From: JAYVYM01 sp046593925
GTDB taxonomy: Bacteria > Actinomycetota > Actinomycetes > Mycobacteriales > SCTD01
Length of the DNA stretch: 31,292 nt
Reading direction: 5' to 3'
Assembly: GCA_046593925.1 (NCBI GenBank)
Contig: JBKJQN010000024.1
Location: 1-31,292 of the forward strand
Below are positions 7,382 through 14,517 of this stretch, piece after piece. Within the stretch, counting starts at the first letter, position 1. Every line of letters begins with the position of its first letter. The translations under genes and the position numbers were made by a program. The notes under the pieces were generated by a model. It did no database searches. It was not told the origin of the DNA and saw only the letters and a program-made list of their open reading frames with translations.

Positions 7382-8293
7382 ATGACCGAGCTGAAGCGCT
7401 ACCGGAATCTGGTGTACGACAGTGCGCGCTGGGGCGGCTTCGCGCTGCGTCCCGGGGACGTCGTCGTCTGCACCCCGCCGAAGTGCGGCACGACCTGGAT
7501 GCAGATGCTGTGCGCCATGCTCCTGCACGACACGGTGCAGCTCGACCGCCCGCTGTCGCAGATCTCACCGTGGCTCGACATGCAGACCGCGTCGCGCGAC
7601 GAGGTGGTCGCGACGCTACAGGCCCAAACCCGCCGGCGGCTGATCAAGACCCACACTCCTTTGGACGGGCTGCCACTCGATGCCGCCGCGACCTACGTGT
7701 GCGTCGCGCGCGACCCGCGCGATGTCGCGATCTCCTTTAACCACCACTGGGCCAACCTGGACCTGGACGCCTTCATGGCCGCCCGGGCGACCGCGGTCGG
7801 GCTGGCGGACCTCGCCGAGCTCGGACCGCCGCCCGCGCCGGCGGCCGAAGACCCCGTCGAACGCTTCTGGCAGTGGGCCGACGGCGAGCCCGGCCAGTTC
7901 CCGGGGCCAACCCTGACGGAGGTTTTGCACCACGTCCAGACGTTCTGGGACCACCGGCAGGACCCCAATGTCGTCCTGTTCCACTACGCCGACATGCTGC
8001 GTGACCTACCGGGCCAGATCCGCAGGCTGGCCGCCGCGCTCGACGTCGACGTCACCGAGGACCGCGTCACCGAGCTCGCCGCCGCAGCCACGTTCGGGGC
8101 GATGAAGGCGCGCGCGGACGTCCTGGCCCCCAACGTGGACCACGCCATCTGGGTCAGCAACAGCGAGTTCTTCCACCGCGGGCACAGCGGCCAGTGGCGC
8201 GAATCGCTCGACGAGGCGGGGCAGCGCCGCTACCAGGACCGGGTGTCAGCGCTGGTCGCGCCCGACCTCGCCGCGTGGGTCCACAGCGGCTGA
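7382..8293 (+). CDS. PAPS-dependent sulfotransferase
   Basis: A 303-residue cytosolic-type sulfotransferase. The ATG at 7382 is preceded by AGGGGGC at 7373-7379. The 5'-phosphosulfate loop TPPKCGTTW is at residues 31-39, with K34 as the catalytic lysine. The 3'-phosphate loop begins at R110 (RDPRDVAISFNHHW), and the C-terminal GQWRESL corresponds to the GxxGxWK cofactor segment. H104-type residues of the human enzymes are not clearly assignable. The enzyme transfers sulfate from PAPS to a hydroxyl or amine of a small molecule or lipid; similar genes occur in mycobacteria and other actinobacteria. The start codon lies a few bases from the truncated end of the transposase remnant, so the native promoter may have been replaced. 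The substrate is unknown. Confidence 0.9.
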   Translation: MTELKRYRNLVYDSARWGGFALRPGDVVVCTPPKCGTTWMQMLCAMLLHDTVQLDRPLSQISPWLDMQTASRDEVVATLQAQTRRRLIKTHTPLDGLPLDAAATYVCVARDPRDVAISFNHHWANLDLDAFMAARATAVGLADLAELGPPPAPAAEDPVERFWQWADGEPGQFPGPTLTEVLHHVQTFWDHRQDPNVVLFHYADMLRDLPGQIRRLAAALDVDVTEDRVTELAAAATFGAMKARADVLAPNVDHAIWVSNSEFFHRGHSGQWRESLDEAGQRRYQDRVSALVAPDLAAWVHSG

Positions 8294-8951
8294 ACCTCGG
8301 CCGGACCATGACGCGCCGGCTGCGGCGGCCGGGGAGGGGCACGGCTTGGCGACCCCGACGCGGGTGTCGCTGCGCACCAGGCGGCCGCCGATCACCTGCG
8401 GGGTCAATCGCGGTCACGATGGCGCGGACGGTCCAGTCGCCTGGCGCGCTCAATGCGCAGTCTCGAGCCAGATCGCCGACCCGCTCGTGGTGGAACGCGG
8501 TCGTCGAGACCGGCCGGCTCAGCGCCGCGGCCCCGACCGTCATGACCCGGTCGTCCGGGAGGCGGCGGTGGCCGCGGTAGGAGCGCTGCGGCGCGCCGCA
8601 CCGCCGCACCTTGGTTCCCGTGCGGGACATCGGCCGGCTCGAGGCCGCGATGGCCCTCGACCCCGCACTCACCATGGCCGGTTGCAGCTGGATGTGCCGG
8701 CACCGGACCGCCGCCAGCCGGGTCGCCACCGCCTTGCGACCACATCTCCCGGTGACGGTCGCCCGATGAGGCGTTCTACACACCTGTCCGCGCAGGACCC
8801 CGTGATCTCCTGCGCCACCCATCCCACGGCCGCGCACGACCTACCTCTCAGCGAGCCTGCCCGGTGTCGGGCGATGATCGACCGGGGGGGCGCGGCCCGA
8901 GGGCCGAACCGCCGGCCGGCCGCTGACGCGCTCGTGCCCGTTGTAGGCGGG
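8294..8951. other. 658-base region without a convincing gene
   Basis: The region lies between the convergent sulfotransferase and left NlpC/P60 genes. All frames were read. A plus-strand stretch at about 8611-8769 has coding-like third positions (VRDIGRLEAAMALDPALT...) but no start with a ribosome binding site, an in-frame stop just upstream at 8578-8580, and no family I recognise. The rest has low-complexity Arg/Pro/Gly translations typical of non-coding GC-rich DNA. It is probably decayed coding sequence next to the transposon relic. No RNA gene or strong hairpin was seen. Confidence 0.4.
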
Positions 8952-10310
8952 TCAGCCGGCGAGCCGAACGGCCCCGATGTAGCCGCCGAAGCTGCTGACA
9001 GCAGCAACCCGGACGACATCGCCGGTATGCGGCGCATTGATCATCTGGCCACCGCCGATGTAGAGGCCCACGTGGTGGATCGTCGACGGGTCCGAGGTGT
9101 TGTTGGCAAAGAAGACAAGATCGCCGGCGCGCAGGTCGGAGGACGCGACGTGCCGTCCCGCATCCCACTGCGACCCGGTGTAATGGCCGAGCGACACGCC
9201 CGCATGTGCCCAGGCGAACAGGGTCAGTCCCGAGCAGTCGAACCCGACGGTGTTCGCACCCTGCGCGAAGCCCAAGGACGGACCGCTGGCGTTGCCACCA
9301 CCCCAGGAGTACGGCACTCCGATCTCCCTATACGCCCATGCGACCGCGATCGCTGCGGCACTCCCGGCGACGGGGCCGCCAGGACCGGCCGGTATCCCGG
9401 TGGCCCCCCCGGCCCCCTGCGCGGAGGCAAGCTGTTGGCTGACAACGGCCGCGTCGCGGCGGGCCTGCTCCGCCTTCGCGGCGAGATCCGCTACAGAGGC
9501 GGTCGCCGAGCCGAGCTCCTGCTCGGCGCTGTTCACCAGCGCCTGGGCCTGCCGACGCATCAGGTCGGCGCTGCTGGCGGCCTGCTGGGAGTCCTGCAGG
9601 GCCGCAGTGGCAGCCGCAGCGGTGCGGCGGGCGTCCTGCGCGGTGGCGGCCGCCTGGTCGGCGGTCCTCGCAACGTCGGTGGCACGTGCCATAGCCGTCT
9701 GCTGAGCCTGCGAAGCGCGCTCGCTGGCAGCCGTGGCGGCGTCCTGTGCAACGTGCAGCCGGTCCACGGTGTCCCGCTGGTGCCGGTCGACCCGGTTGAG
9801 CATCTGCTGACCGTTGACGAACGTCACCGGGTCGGCGCCGAGCATGGCGGAGTAGAAGGCGATCGGCCCGCCCGAGCGGTAGGCGCCGGCGGCCAAGTCG
9901 TTGAGCTGGCCCTTGGCTACCGCCGCTGCCTGCTCGGCACTGTCCCGTTCCTTGGCTGCGGCGGCCGCGGCGGCGACCGCCCGGTCGGCCTCCCCGGTGG
10001 CTGCGTCGCTGGCAGCCTGGGCCTGCGCCGAACGGTCCGCGGACAGGACAGCAACGGCGGTCGCCGCCTTACTGCGGTCCGCCGCCTGCGAAGCGGCGAG
10101 GATCGCGCCGTTGTACGCCTCGGCGGCCTGTTCAGCCCGGGCCTGGACGCTGCTGAGCTTCTGCTGGGAGTCCTGCACCCGCACCTGCGCGTCGTGCAGC
10201 TGCTGGGGAGTCGGCGGGGACGCCGACGCCGCCGGGCCACCGACCACACCGAGGGTGCCCAGCACGAGTGCGGAGGCGAGGGCGAGCTCCAGGATGGGGC
10301 GGCGGCTCAC
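8952..10310 (-). CDS. Secreted coiled-coil NlpC/P60 peptidoglycan endopeptidase
   Basis: A 452-residue protein. The GTG at 10308-10310 is preceded on its strand by GAAGGAG. A signal peptide is visible (SRRPILELALASALVLGTLGVVGGPAASA, ~30 residues). Residues ~33-310 are an Ala/Gln-rich coiled coil with heptad-like spacing, then a Gly/Pro hinge. The C-terminal NlpC/P60 domain (~325-452) has the catalytic Cys359 (FDCSGL), His413 (HHVGLYIG) and a third polar residue His428 (INAPH). Such RipA/RPF-partner-like enzymes cleave D-Glu to diaminopimelate bonds in peptidoglycan and act outside the membrane in growth or division. It is transcribed divergently from a paralogue at 10732. Its own ~200-base leader shows no riboswitch that I can find. 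The coiled coil may be autoinhibitory or bind an FtsEX-like partner (inference). Confidence 0.93.
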   Translation of the reverse strand: MSRRPILELALASALVLGTLGVVGGPAASASPPTPQQLHDAQVRVQDSQQKLSSVQARAEQAAEAYNGAILAASQAADRSKAATAVAVLSADRSAQAQAASDAATGEADRAVAAAAAAAKERDSAEQAAAVAKGQLNDLAAGAYRSGGPIAFYSAMLGADPVTFVNGQQMLNRVDRHQRDTVDRLHVAQDAATAASERASQAQQTAMARATDVARTADQAAATAQDARRTAAAATAALQDSQQAASSADLMRRQAQALVNSAEQELGSATASVADLAAKAEQARRDAAVVSQQLASAQGAGGATGIPAGPGGPVAGSAAAIAVAWAYREIGVPYSWGGGNASGPSLGFAQGANTVGFDCSGLTLFAWAHAGVSLGHYTGSQWDAGRHVASSDLRAGDLVFFANNTSDPSTIHHVGLYIGGGQMINAPHTGDVVRVAAVSSFGGYIGAVRLAG

Positions 10311-10570
10311 ACCGGTGCTCCTTCATTTCTGGGCCCGCCCTCAGGACGGTCCCGCTACTTCCAGAGGTACGACGCTGGAGATCTCCCTCGACACCTTGAC
10401 TCCACGCCTGAAGCACGACGGCCCGAACCGTAACGCCAGGCGGCTGCGTGCAGCAGCGACACGCCGCAAGTCCACAGCCTGGCTGGTCGGCCGGGGGCCG
10501 GCCCGCGCTGGGCTACTGTTCGCCGAGACGGAATCGTGACCTGCTGCCGGACGGCCTGCGGCGAGCCCGT

Positions 10571-10712
10571 CGCCGCCGAACCACCAGGGCACGTCGCCCG
10601 GTGGACCGGGGACCCAGGTTCGTTGGGGCTAATCGGCTCGTGCACTGTCTGTGCCCGGGCCGTAGGGCGACTTCCCGCCCGCGTCCGTCAGCTAACTCGG
10701 TAGGCGGTCGTC
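10571..10712 (+). ncRNA. ydaO/yuaA-type c-di-AMP riboswitch
   Basis: The leader of the right-hand NlpC/P60 gene matches the ydaO/yuaA consensus in order. A P1 5' strand CCGCC (10573-10577) is followed by GAACCACC, the core ACCGGGGACCCAGG near 10605-10618, TTGGGGCTAATCGG near 10623-10636, GTAGGGCGACTTCCCG near 10662-10677, and the hallmark GTCAGCTAACTCGGTAGGCG near 10687-10706. GGCGG (10703-10707) pairs exactly with CCGCC to close P1. In actinobacteria this riboswitch binds c-di-AMP and usually lowers expression of cell-wall hydrolase genes. It ends about 20 bases before the TTG start, so it could act on translation initiation or termination. The remainder of the gap (10311-10570) holds the divergent promoters; I could not fix them. 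Confidence 0.9.
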
Positions 10713-10731
10713 GGAAGAAAGGCCCGTCTCC

Positions 10732-11883
10732 TTGGCGCGCTCGGTCACATCCCCCTGCCCTGCCCCCGTCCGCCGGACCGCCCGCCTGCTGGCGGCCACC
10801 GCACTGGTCCTGTCGACCACCGCCGGCACCGTCGCCCTCACCTCGTTCCAGCCTGCGTCCGCCGACATCGCCGCCGACATCGTGGCCAGCCAGGCTCAAC
10901 TCGACCAGCTGAACACCCAGGCCGAGGCCGCGTCGGAGCGCTACAACAAGGGACGTATCGACCTCGATGCCGCGCAGCGGGCCGCCGACACCGCACAGGC
11001 CATGGTCGCGCAGCAGGACATCGAGGTGGCAGCCATGCGCACGCAGATTGGGGCATTCGCGGCGCAGGCCTACCGGACCGGTGGCCCGGCCAGCCAGCTC
11101 GGTCTGTGGACCAGCCAGGGATCGGCGCAGGCCATCCTGTCCGGCCTGAGCATGCTCGACGCAGTCGCGCAGCGGCAGAGCGACGCAATGGCGCAGCTCA
11201 ACGCCGCCCTGGCGCGGCAGCAGGCCGCGGCGGTCGCCGCCAAGGCTGCCGCGGACCAGGCGTCCAGCACCCTGACCGCGCTGGACGCCGACCGGCAGAG
11301 CGTCGTCGACGCGGCCACCCGTGGTCAGCAGGTGCTCGCCGCGCTGCAGGCGCAGCAGGCACAACTCGTGGCCACGGCCAAGGACGCCGCTGCCCGACAG
11401 GCCGCTCAGCAGGCTGCGGCCAGCCTGGCAGCCCAGGCTGCGGGCGCCTCGACGTCGCTCGCGGCGTTCCAGGCCCAGGGCGGTCAGCCGGCCGCCCCCA
11501 TCGGCGCCGGCAGCTACGCGGGCAGCCAGGCCGCGGCGGTCGCCGTACGCACCGCCCTCGCCCAGCTCGGGAAACCGTACGTCTTCGGGGCTGCCGGCCC
11601 GGGCAGTTTCGACTGCTCCGGCCTGACGATGTTCGCCTACGCCGCCGCCGGGATCTCGCTGCCGCACTACACCGGGTCGCAGTACGGCGTCGGTAGGCAC
11701 GTCGGGCTCAGCGAGCTCCAGCCAGGGGACCTGGTGTTCTTCGACGGACTCGGGCACGAGGGCATGTACATCGGCAACGGGATGATGGTGCACGCCCCGC
11801 ACAGTGGGGACGTCGTACGCACCGTGGCCATCGCCGGGTACTGGCAGAGCGTCTTCGTCGGTGCCGTCCGCGTCACCGGGTAG
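10732..11883 (+). CDS. Secreted coiled-coil NlpC/P60 endopeptidase under c-di-AMP riboswitch
   Basis: A 383-residue paralogue of the divergent neighbour. The TTG at 10732 is the only in-frame start that keeps the signal peptide, and AGAAAGG lies about nine bases upstream. The N-terminus is positively charged, then hydrophobic (LLAATALVLSTTAGTVAL), with likely cleavage after QPASA. A long Ala/Gln coiled coil (~45-245) leads to the NlpC/P60 domain (~265-383), with catalytic Cys295 (FDCSGL), His342 (GHEGMYIG) and His357 (VHAPH). It is expected to cleave peptide stems of peptidoglycan. The riboswitch directly upstream ties expression to c-di-AMP, a signal linked to turgor and wall state. The end of the domain (HSGDVVR) is shared with the left gene (HTGDVVR), which supports an old duplication. 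Confidence 0.94.
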   Translation: MARSVTSPCPAPVRRTARLLAATALVLSTTAGTVALTSFQPASADIAADIVASQAQLDQLNTQAEAASERYNKGRIDLDAAQRAADTAQAMVAQQDIEVAAMRTQIGAFAAQAYRTGGPASQLGLWTSQGSAQAILSGLSMLDAVAQRQSDAMAQLNAALARQQAAAVAAKAAADQASSTLTALDADRQSVVDAATRGQQVLAALQAQQAQLVATAKDAAARQAAQQAAASLAAQAAGASTSLAAFQAQGGQPAAPIGAGSYAGSQAAAVAVRTALAQLGKPYVFGAAGPGSFDCSGLTMFAYAAAGISLPHYTGSQYGVGRHVGLSELQPGDLVFFDGLGHEGMYIGNGMMVHAPHSGDVVRTVAIAGYWQSVFVGAVRVTG

Positions 11884-12059
11884 CGCCCTGTGACCGACCC
11901 GGGGGGCCTACCGACCACGCCGGGTGGGCGCTTCAGGGGCCGTCCGGGTTCCCGCAGCCAACGCCGTGGTGTGCGCGACGGCACTGCCGACGTGAGCCCG
12001 CCGGCCGCCGCGGTCCGGCCTCCCACACCGACTGCGCGAGGCGTCCTGAGGTCCAGCTC

Positions 12060-12345
12060 TGAGAGCAGCGTGCGTCCGTGGGGCAGTTCTGAGGTGCTGG
12101 CCGAAGCCGATGTCTTCAAGGTCAAGACCATCTCGGTCACGCCGCGGGCCGCCTGAGCTCTCCACGGCACGGGTGGCGGGCCGAGCACGGGTTCGTCCTG
12201 GCCGGGCAGGGCGTCGTCACCCTCGACGGCGCCGAGCGCCTGGTCGGCGCGGGAGACGCTGTCCACGTCGCGATCGGAGCCGCTCACCGGATCCAGAACA
12301 CCGGGGTCGGTGACCTCGTCTTCGTTGAGGTGCAGCTCACCCGTT
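12060..12345 (+). pseudogene. Frameshifted cupin (mannose-6-phosphate isomerase type II-like) remnant
   Basis: Two plus-strand frames together give one cupin. From about 12062 one frame reads VRPWGSSEVLAEADVFKVKTISVTP and stops at 12154-12156. From about 12150 another frame continues LSSPRHGWRAEHGFVLAG, then GVVTLDGAERLVGAGDAV, AHRIQNTG and DLVFVEVQ. Joined, they match the C-terminal cupin of GDP-mannose pyrophosphorylase/phosphomannose isomerase proteins and stand-alone versions of it (RPWGxFEVL, RAEHWxVVxG, HRIxNxG). A small insertion or deletion near 12145-12165 broke the frame. The 3' end runs into the end of the convergent ctaG-like gene near 12337. No start with a ribosome binding site was found. 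The 11884-12060 stretch has no recognisable content. Confidence 0.7.
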
Positions 12346-13356
12346 CGGCCGGCCTCCGTAGCGGTCGGCCCGGTCTGCGAGTGGACCTGGATCGACCTCC
12401 CACCATGGTCGATGGAGCAAGGCCGCCGCTTCCGGGCCGGTTCCTGCCGAGGGGGCGCCGCGGGCAGCGAGCTCGGCCGCGTCAAGGACGTCGAGCGCCG
12501 CATCGACGTCCTTGGCCTGCTGGGCGTCGCGGCGTACCCAGGCCACCATGAGCGCGAGCAGGGCGGGCAGGCCGACGATCTCGCTGAGCACGATCATCGC
12601 GGTGCCCCCGGTCTTCTGCGCCTCGGGCAGCGTCGGGCCCCAGGTCCGCGCCACCCGGGCGTAGTACCCGGCGGCGATGACATGTCCGGTCCCCAGCACG
12701 GCAAGGCCCGGCAGCGCGTCCAGGAGTCCGTCGACAAAGGCGATGAGCGCCCGGATCGGGTACGAGGTGCGCCCGGTCCCGTTGTCCACACCGATCAGCG
12801 GCCACAGGAAGCTGCATCCCGCGACGAGCAGCAGCAGCCGGGTCAGCTCGAGCAGGGCTGGGTGCTCCAGTCGGGTCTGGTCCCAGCCGGTGGTGTAGAC
12901 GAGCAGCAGCAGCACGACGGCCAGCACGGACCCGGTCAGCGGGAAGCCGAACACCGACCGGACAGCGCTCGGCAGCCGCGGGCCGGTCGCGCGCTGTGGG
13001 CGGACCGCGCGCCACAGCGCCAGCGGTCGCCCCAGGGTCAAACCGACTGGGACCAACGTCATCAGCAGGACGTCCTGAACGGCCAGTGGCCAGAACAGCA
13101 CGCGGGAGTAGGTCCCGAGAAATGAGCAGGTCACGACGAGCAGCGAGCCCATGCCGCCGACGAGGAACCACGCCGACGCGGTCGCGGGCCAGTGCCCACT
13201 GCCGGCCCGCACGCGTCGCACTGTGAGCAGATAGGCCGCGCCGACCAGCAGGACCACCGCGACGACCGGGACGTCCGCACTCCACCCCGTCGCCGCGCTC
13301 GTCGCGGTGAGCGGGGCCAGCGGCCCAGCCACCGACGCCCCCGTGCCGGACGTCAA
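12337..13356 (-). CDS. CtaG-like cytochrome c oxidase assembly membrane protein
   Basis: A 339-residue protein. TTG at 13354-13356 is the furthest start after an in-frame stop; GACGGGGAC upstream is a weak ribosome binding site, and a GTG eight codons later is an alternative. There are about eight to nine hydrophobic segments, with hallmark residues of the caa3-type CtaG family: SWFLVGG-like AWFLVGG, a TYSRVLFWPLAVQDVLLMTLVPVGLTLGRPLAL segment, NGTGRTSYPIRALIAFVDGLLDALPG, and GGTAMIVLSEIVGLPALLAL. The family is implicated in copper delivery or assembly of cytochrome oxidase. No oxidase subunit genes are nearby. The C-terminal ~60 residues are soluble and Ala-rich. It is transcribed in the same direction as the C39 peptidase gene 192 bases upstream. 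Confidence 0.85.
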   Translation of the reverse strand: MTSGTGASVAGPLAPLTATSAATGWSADVPVVAVVLLVGAAYLLTVRRVRAGSGHWPATASAWFLVGGMGSLLVVTCSFLGTYSRVLFWPLAVQDVLLMTLVPVGLTLGRPLALWRAVRPQRATGPRLPSAVRSVFGFPLTGSVLAVVLLLLVYTTGWDQTRLEHPALLELTRLLLLVAGCSFLWPLIGVDNGTGRTSYPIRALIAFVDGLLDALPGLAVLGTGHVIAAGYYARVARTWGPTLPEAQKTGGTAMIVLSEIVGLPALLALMVAWVRRDAQQAKDVDAALDVLDAAELAARGAPSAGTGPEAAALLHRPWWEVDPGPLADRADRYGGRPNG

Positions 13357-13548
13357 GGGCAGGTCCCCGTCACGGGCTCATCCTAGAGCTCCGGGACCCC
13401 GCGACGCTGGCTGGTGTTCCCGCCGTACGGCTGACTCGGCAGGGCAGGAGGCGCTGTTCCCGTCGGCGGAGCCCAGGTCAACCCGGTAGCTGGCACCACG
13501 CGGGATCACGACCTGCTGGTCGAGCGGTGCAGCCCAGCGCGGAGCGGC

Positions 13549-14517
13549 TCAGGCGGGCGTGACGGTCAGGGCCTGGCGACCGAGTTGCCGCCAGGCGGCG
13601 ATGAAGGGCTCCGGGTCGACGGTCTCCTGAGCCCCCGACAGCGGATTGTTGATGATCAGCTTGGTGGCCGTGTGTCCGACGAGCAGGACCGCATGCTCCT
13701 GGAACGTGGCGCGCACCGGACCGTGCGGGCCGGTCCAGGTCACCCACTGGTCGGTCGGACTGGAGGTCGTGGTGCCCCACAGCAGCACCGGCGTCCCGCT
13801 GTCCACCTGACGCACCAGGTCCTGGAAGCTGCTGCCGGTGAGGTCCTGCGCGCGCCCGGGGAGCTTGCTGTCGAGCAGTCTCGCCAGCGGCCGGTGGTAG
13901 ATGGCGTAGCCGTACCCGCCGGCGACGTTGCCGACAAAACTGTCCTCCGGGTCGCCCCAGGTGGCGATCCCGGTCAGGTTGCCGCGGGCGCCGGAGAACG
14001 CCGGCTGGGCCGCGTCGGTCGGCTGCTCCCGCGCCAACACAGCCCGGTCGACGGGGGCGCCCGCAGCGGTGAGCAGCATCGACAGGCTCGTGACCTCACA
14101 GCCGTTGGGCAGGCCCGGGAGCTGGCTCTGGACCGGGACGGGGATTAGCACCCGGCTGGTCGCGGAGAAGACGTCACCGCGACCGGCAGGTGGCGGGTTG
14201 GGCCCGACCGGCCCGGTGGTGGGCGACGCGGGCCGCACCGGGGGCGGTGCTGGGCTCGCAGCGGCCTTCGTCGGCTGCGGTGAGGCGGCCGCCGACGGGG
14301 CCGGGGACGAGCCGCCGCTGGCAACCGGTGACGGCGCGCTGCTGGCAGCCGGGGACTGCAGCGGCTCCCCGCGTGCGGACCAGACGGTGACGAAACCGGC
14401 CACCAGCAGGACGATCGTGGCGCCGGCGCCGACCAGGGTCCGTCGGCGTCGGACAGCCGCGCTCGGCCCCCTCACCGGCCGGGGATCCTGGTGCAGGTGC
14501 CTTATCGGCGCCGTCAT
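13549..14517 (-). CDS. Membrane-anchored or exported C39-type cysteine peptidase
   Basis: A 322-residue protein. Residues ~27-48 form one transmembrane or signal-anchor helix (RRRTLVGAGATIVLLVAGFVTVWSA). Residues ~52-115 are a Ser/Pro/Ala linker typical of wall-spanning proteins. The rest is a peptidase C39-like (C39_2, YvpB-like) domain, with nucleophile C140 (LPNGCEVTSLSMLL), H275 (EHAVLLVGHT) and N290/N291 (INNPLSG). Such domains are predicted outer-surface cysteine peptidases; their substrates are mostly unknown. The ATG at 14515-14517 overlaps the stop of the asparagine synthetase-like gene (ATGA), so the two are translationally coupled. That linkage suggests a shared role, perhaps at the cell wall (inference). 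Confidence 0.85.
   Translation of the reverse strand: MTAPIRHLHQDPRPVRGPSAAVRRRRTLVGAGATIVLLVAGFVTVWSARGEPLQSPAASSAPSPVASGGSSPAPSAAASPQPTKAAASPAPPPVRPASPTTGPVGPNPPPAGRGDVFSATSRVLIPVPVQSQLPGLPNGCEVTSLSMLLTAAGAPVDRAVLAREQPTDAAQPAFSGARGNLTGIATWGDPEDSFVGNVAGGYGYAIYHRPLARLLDSKLPGRAQDLTGSSFQDLVRQVDSGTPVLLWGTTTSSPTDQWVTWTGPHGPVRATFQEHAVLLVGHTATKLIINNPLSGAQETVDPEPFIAAWRQLGRQALTVTPA

Noticed and set aside
8611..8769. Small plus-strand gene in the 8294-8951 gap
   Set aside because: The text looks coding-like, but there is no credible start or ribosome binding site and I cannot place it in a family; it is recorded only in the gap description.
8346..10433. Long plus-strand frame of 695 codons
   Set aside because: It is antisense to the left NlpC/P60 gene, whose catalytic motifs, signal peptide and ribosome binding site are all on the minus strand.
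10311..10530. Second riboswitch in the leader of the left NlpC/P60 gene
   Set aside because: Read on the minus strand, the leader shows neither the GTCAGCTAAC-type hallmark nor a closing P1 pair.
11883..11932. Terminator hairpin after the right NlpC/P60 gene (GCGCCC with GGGCGC)
   Set aside because: Only six bases pair, with a loop of nearly 40; too weak to call.
12310..13125. Plus-strand frame across the ctaG-like gene
   Set aside because: His/Gln/Arg-rich composition typical of an antisense shadow; the minus strand has clear membrane helices.
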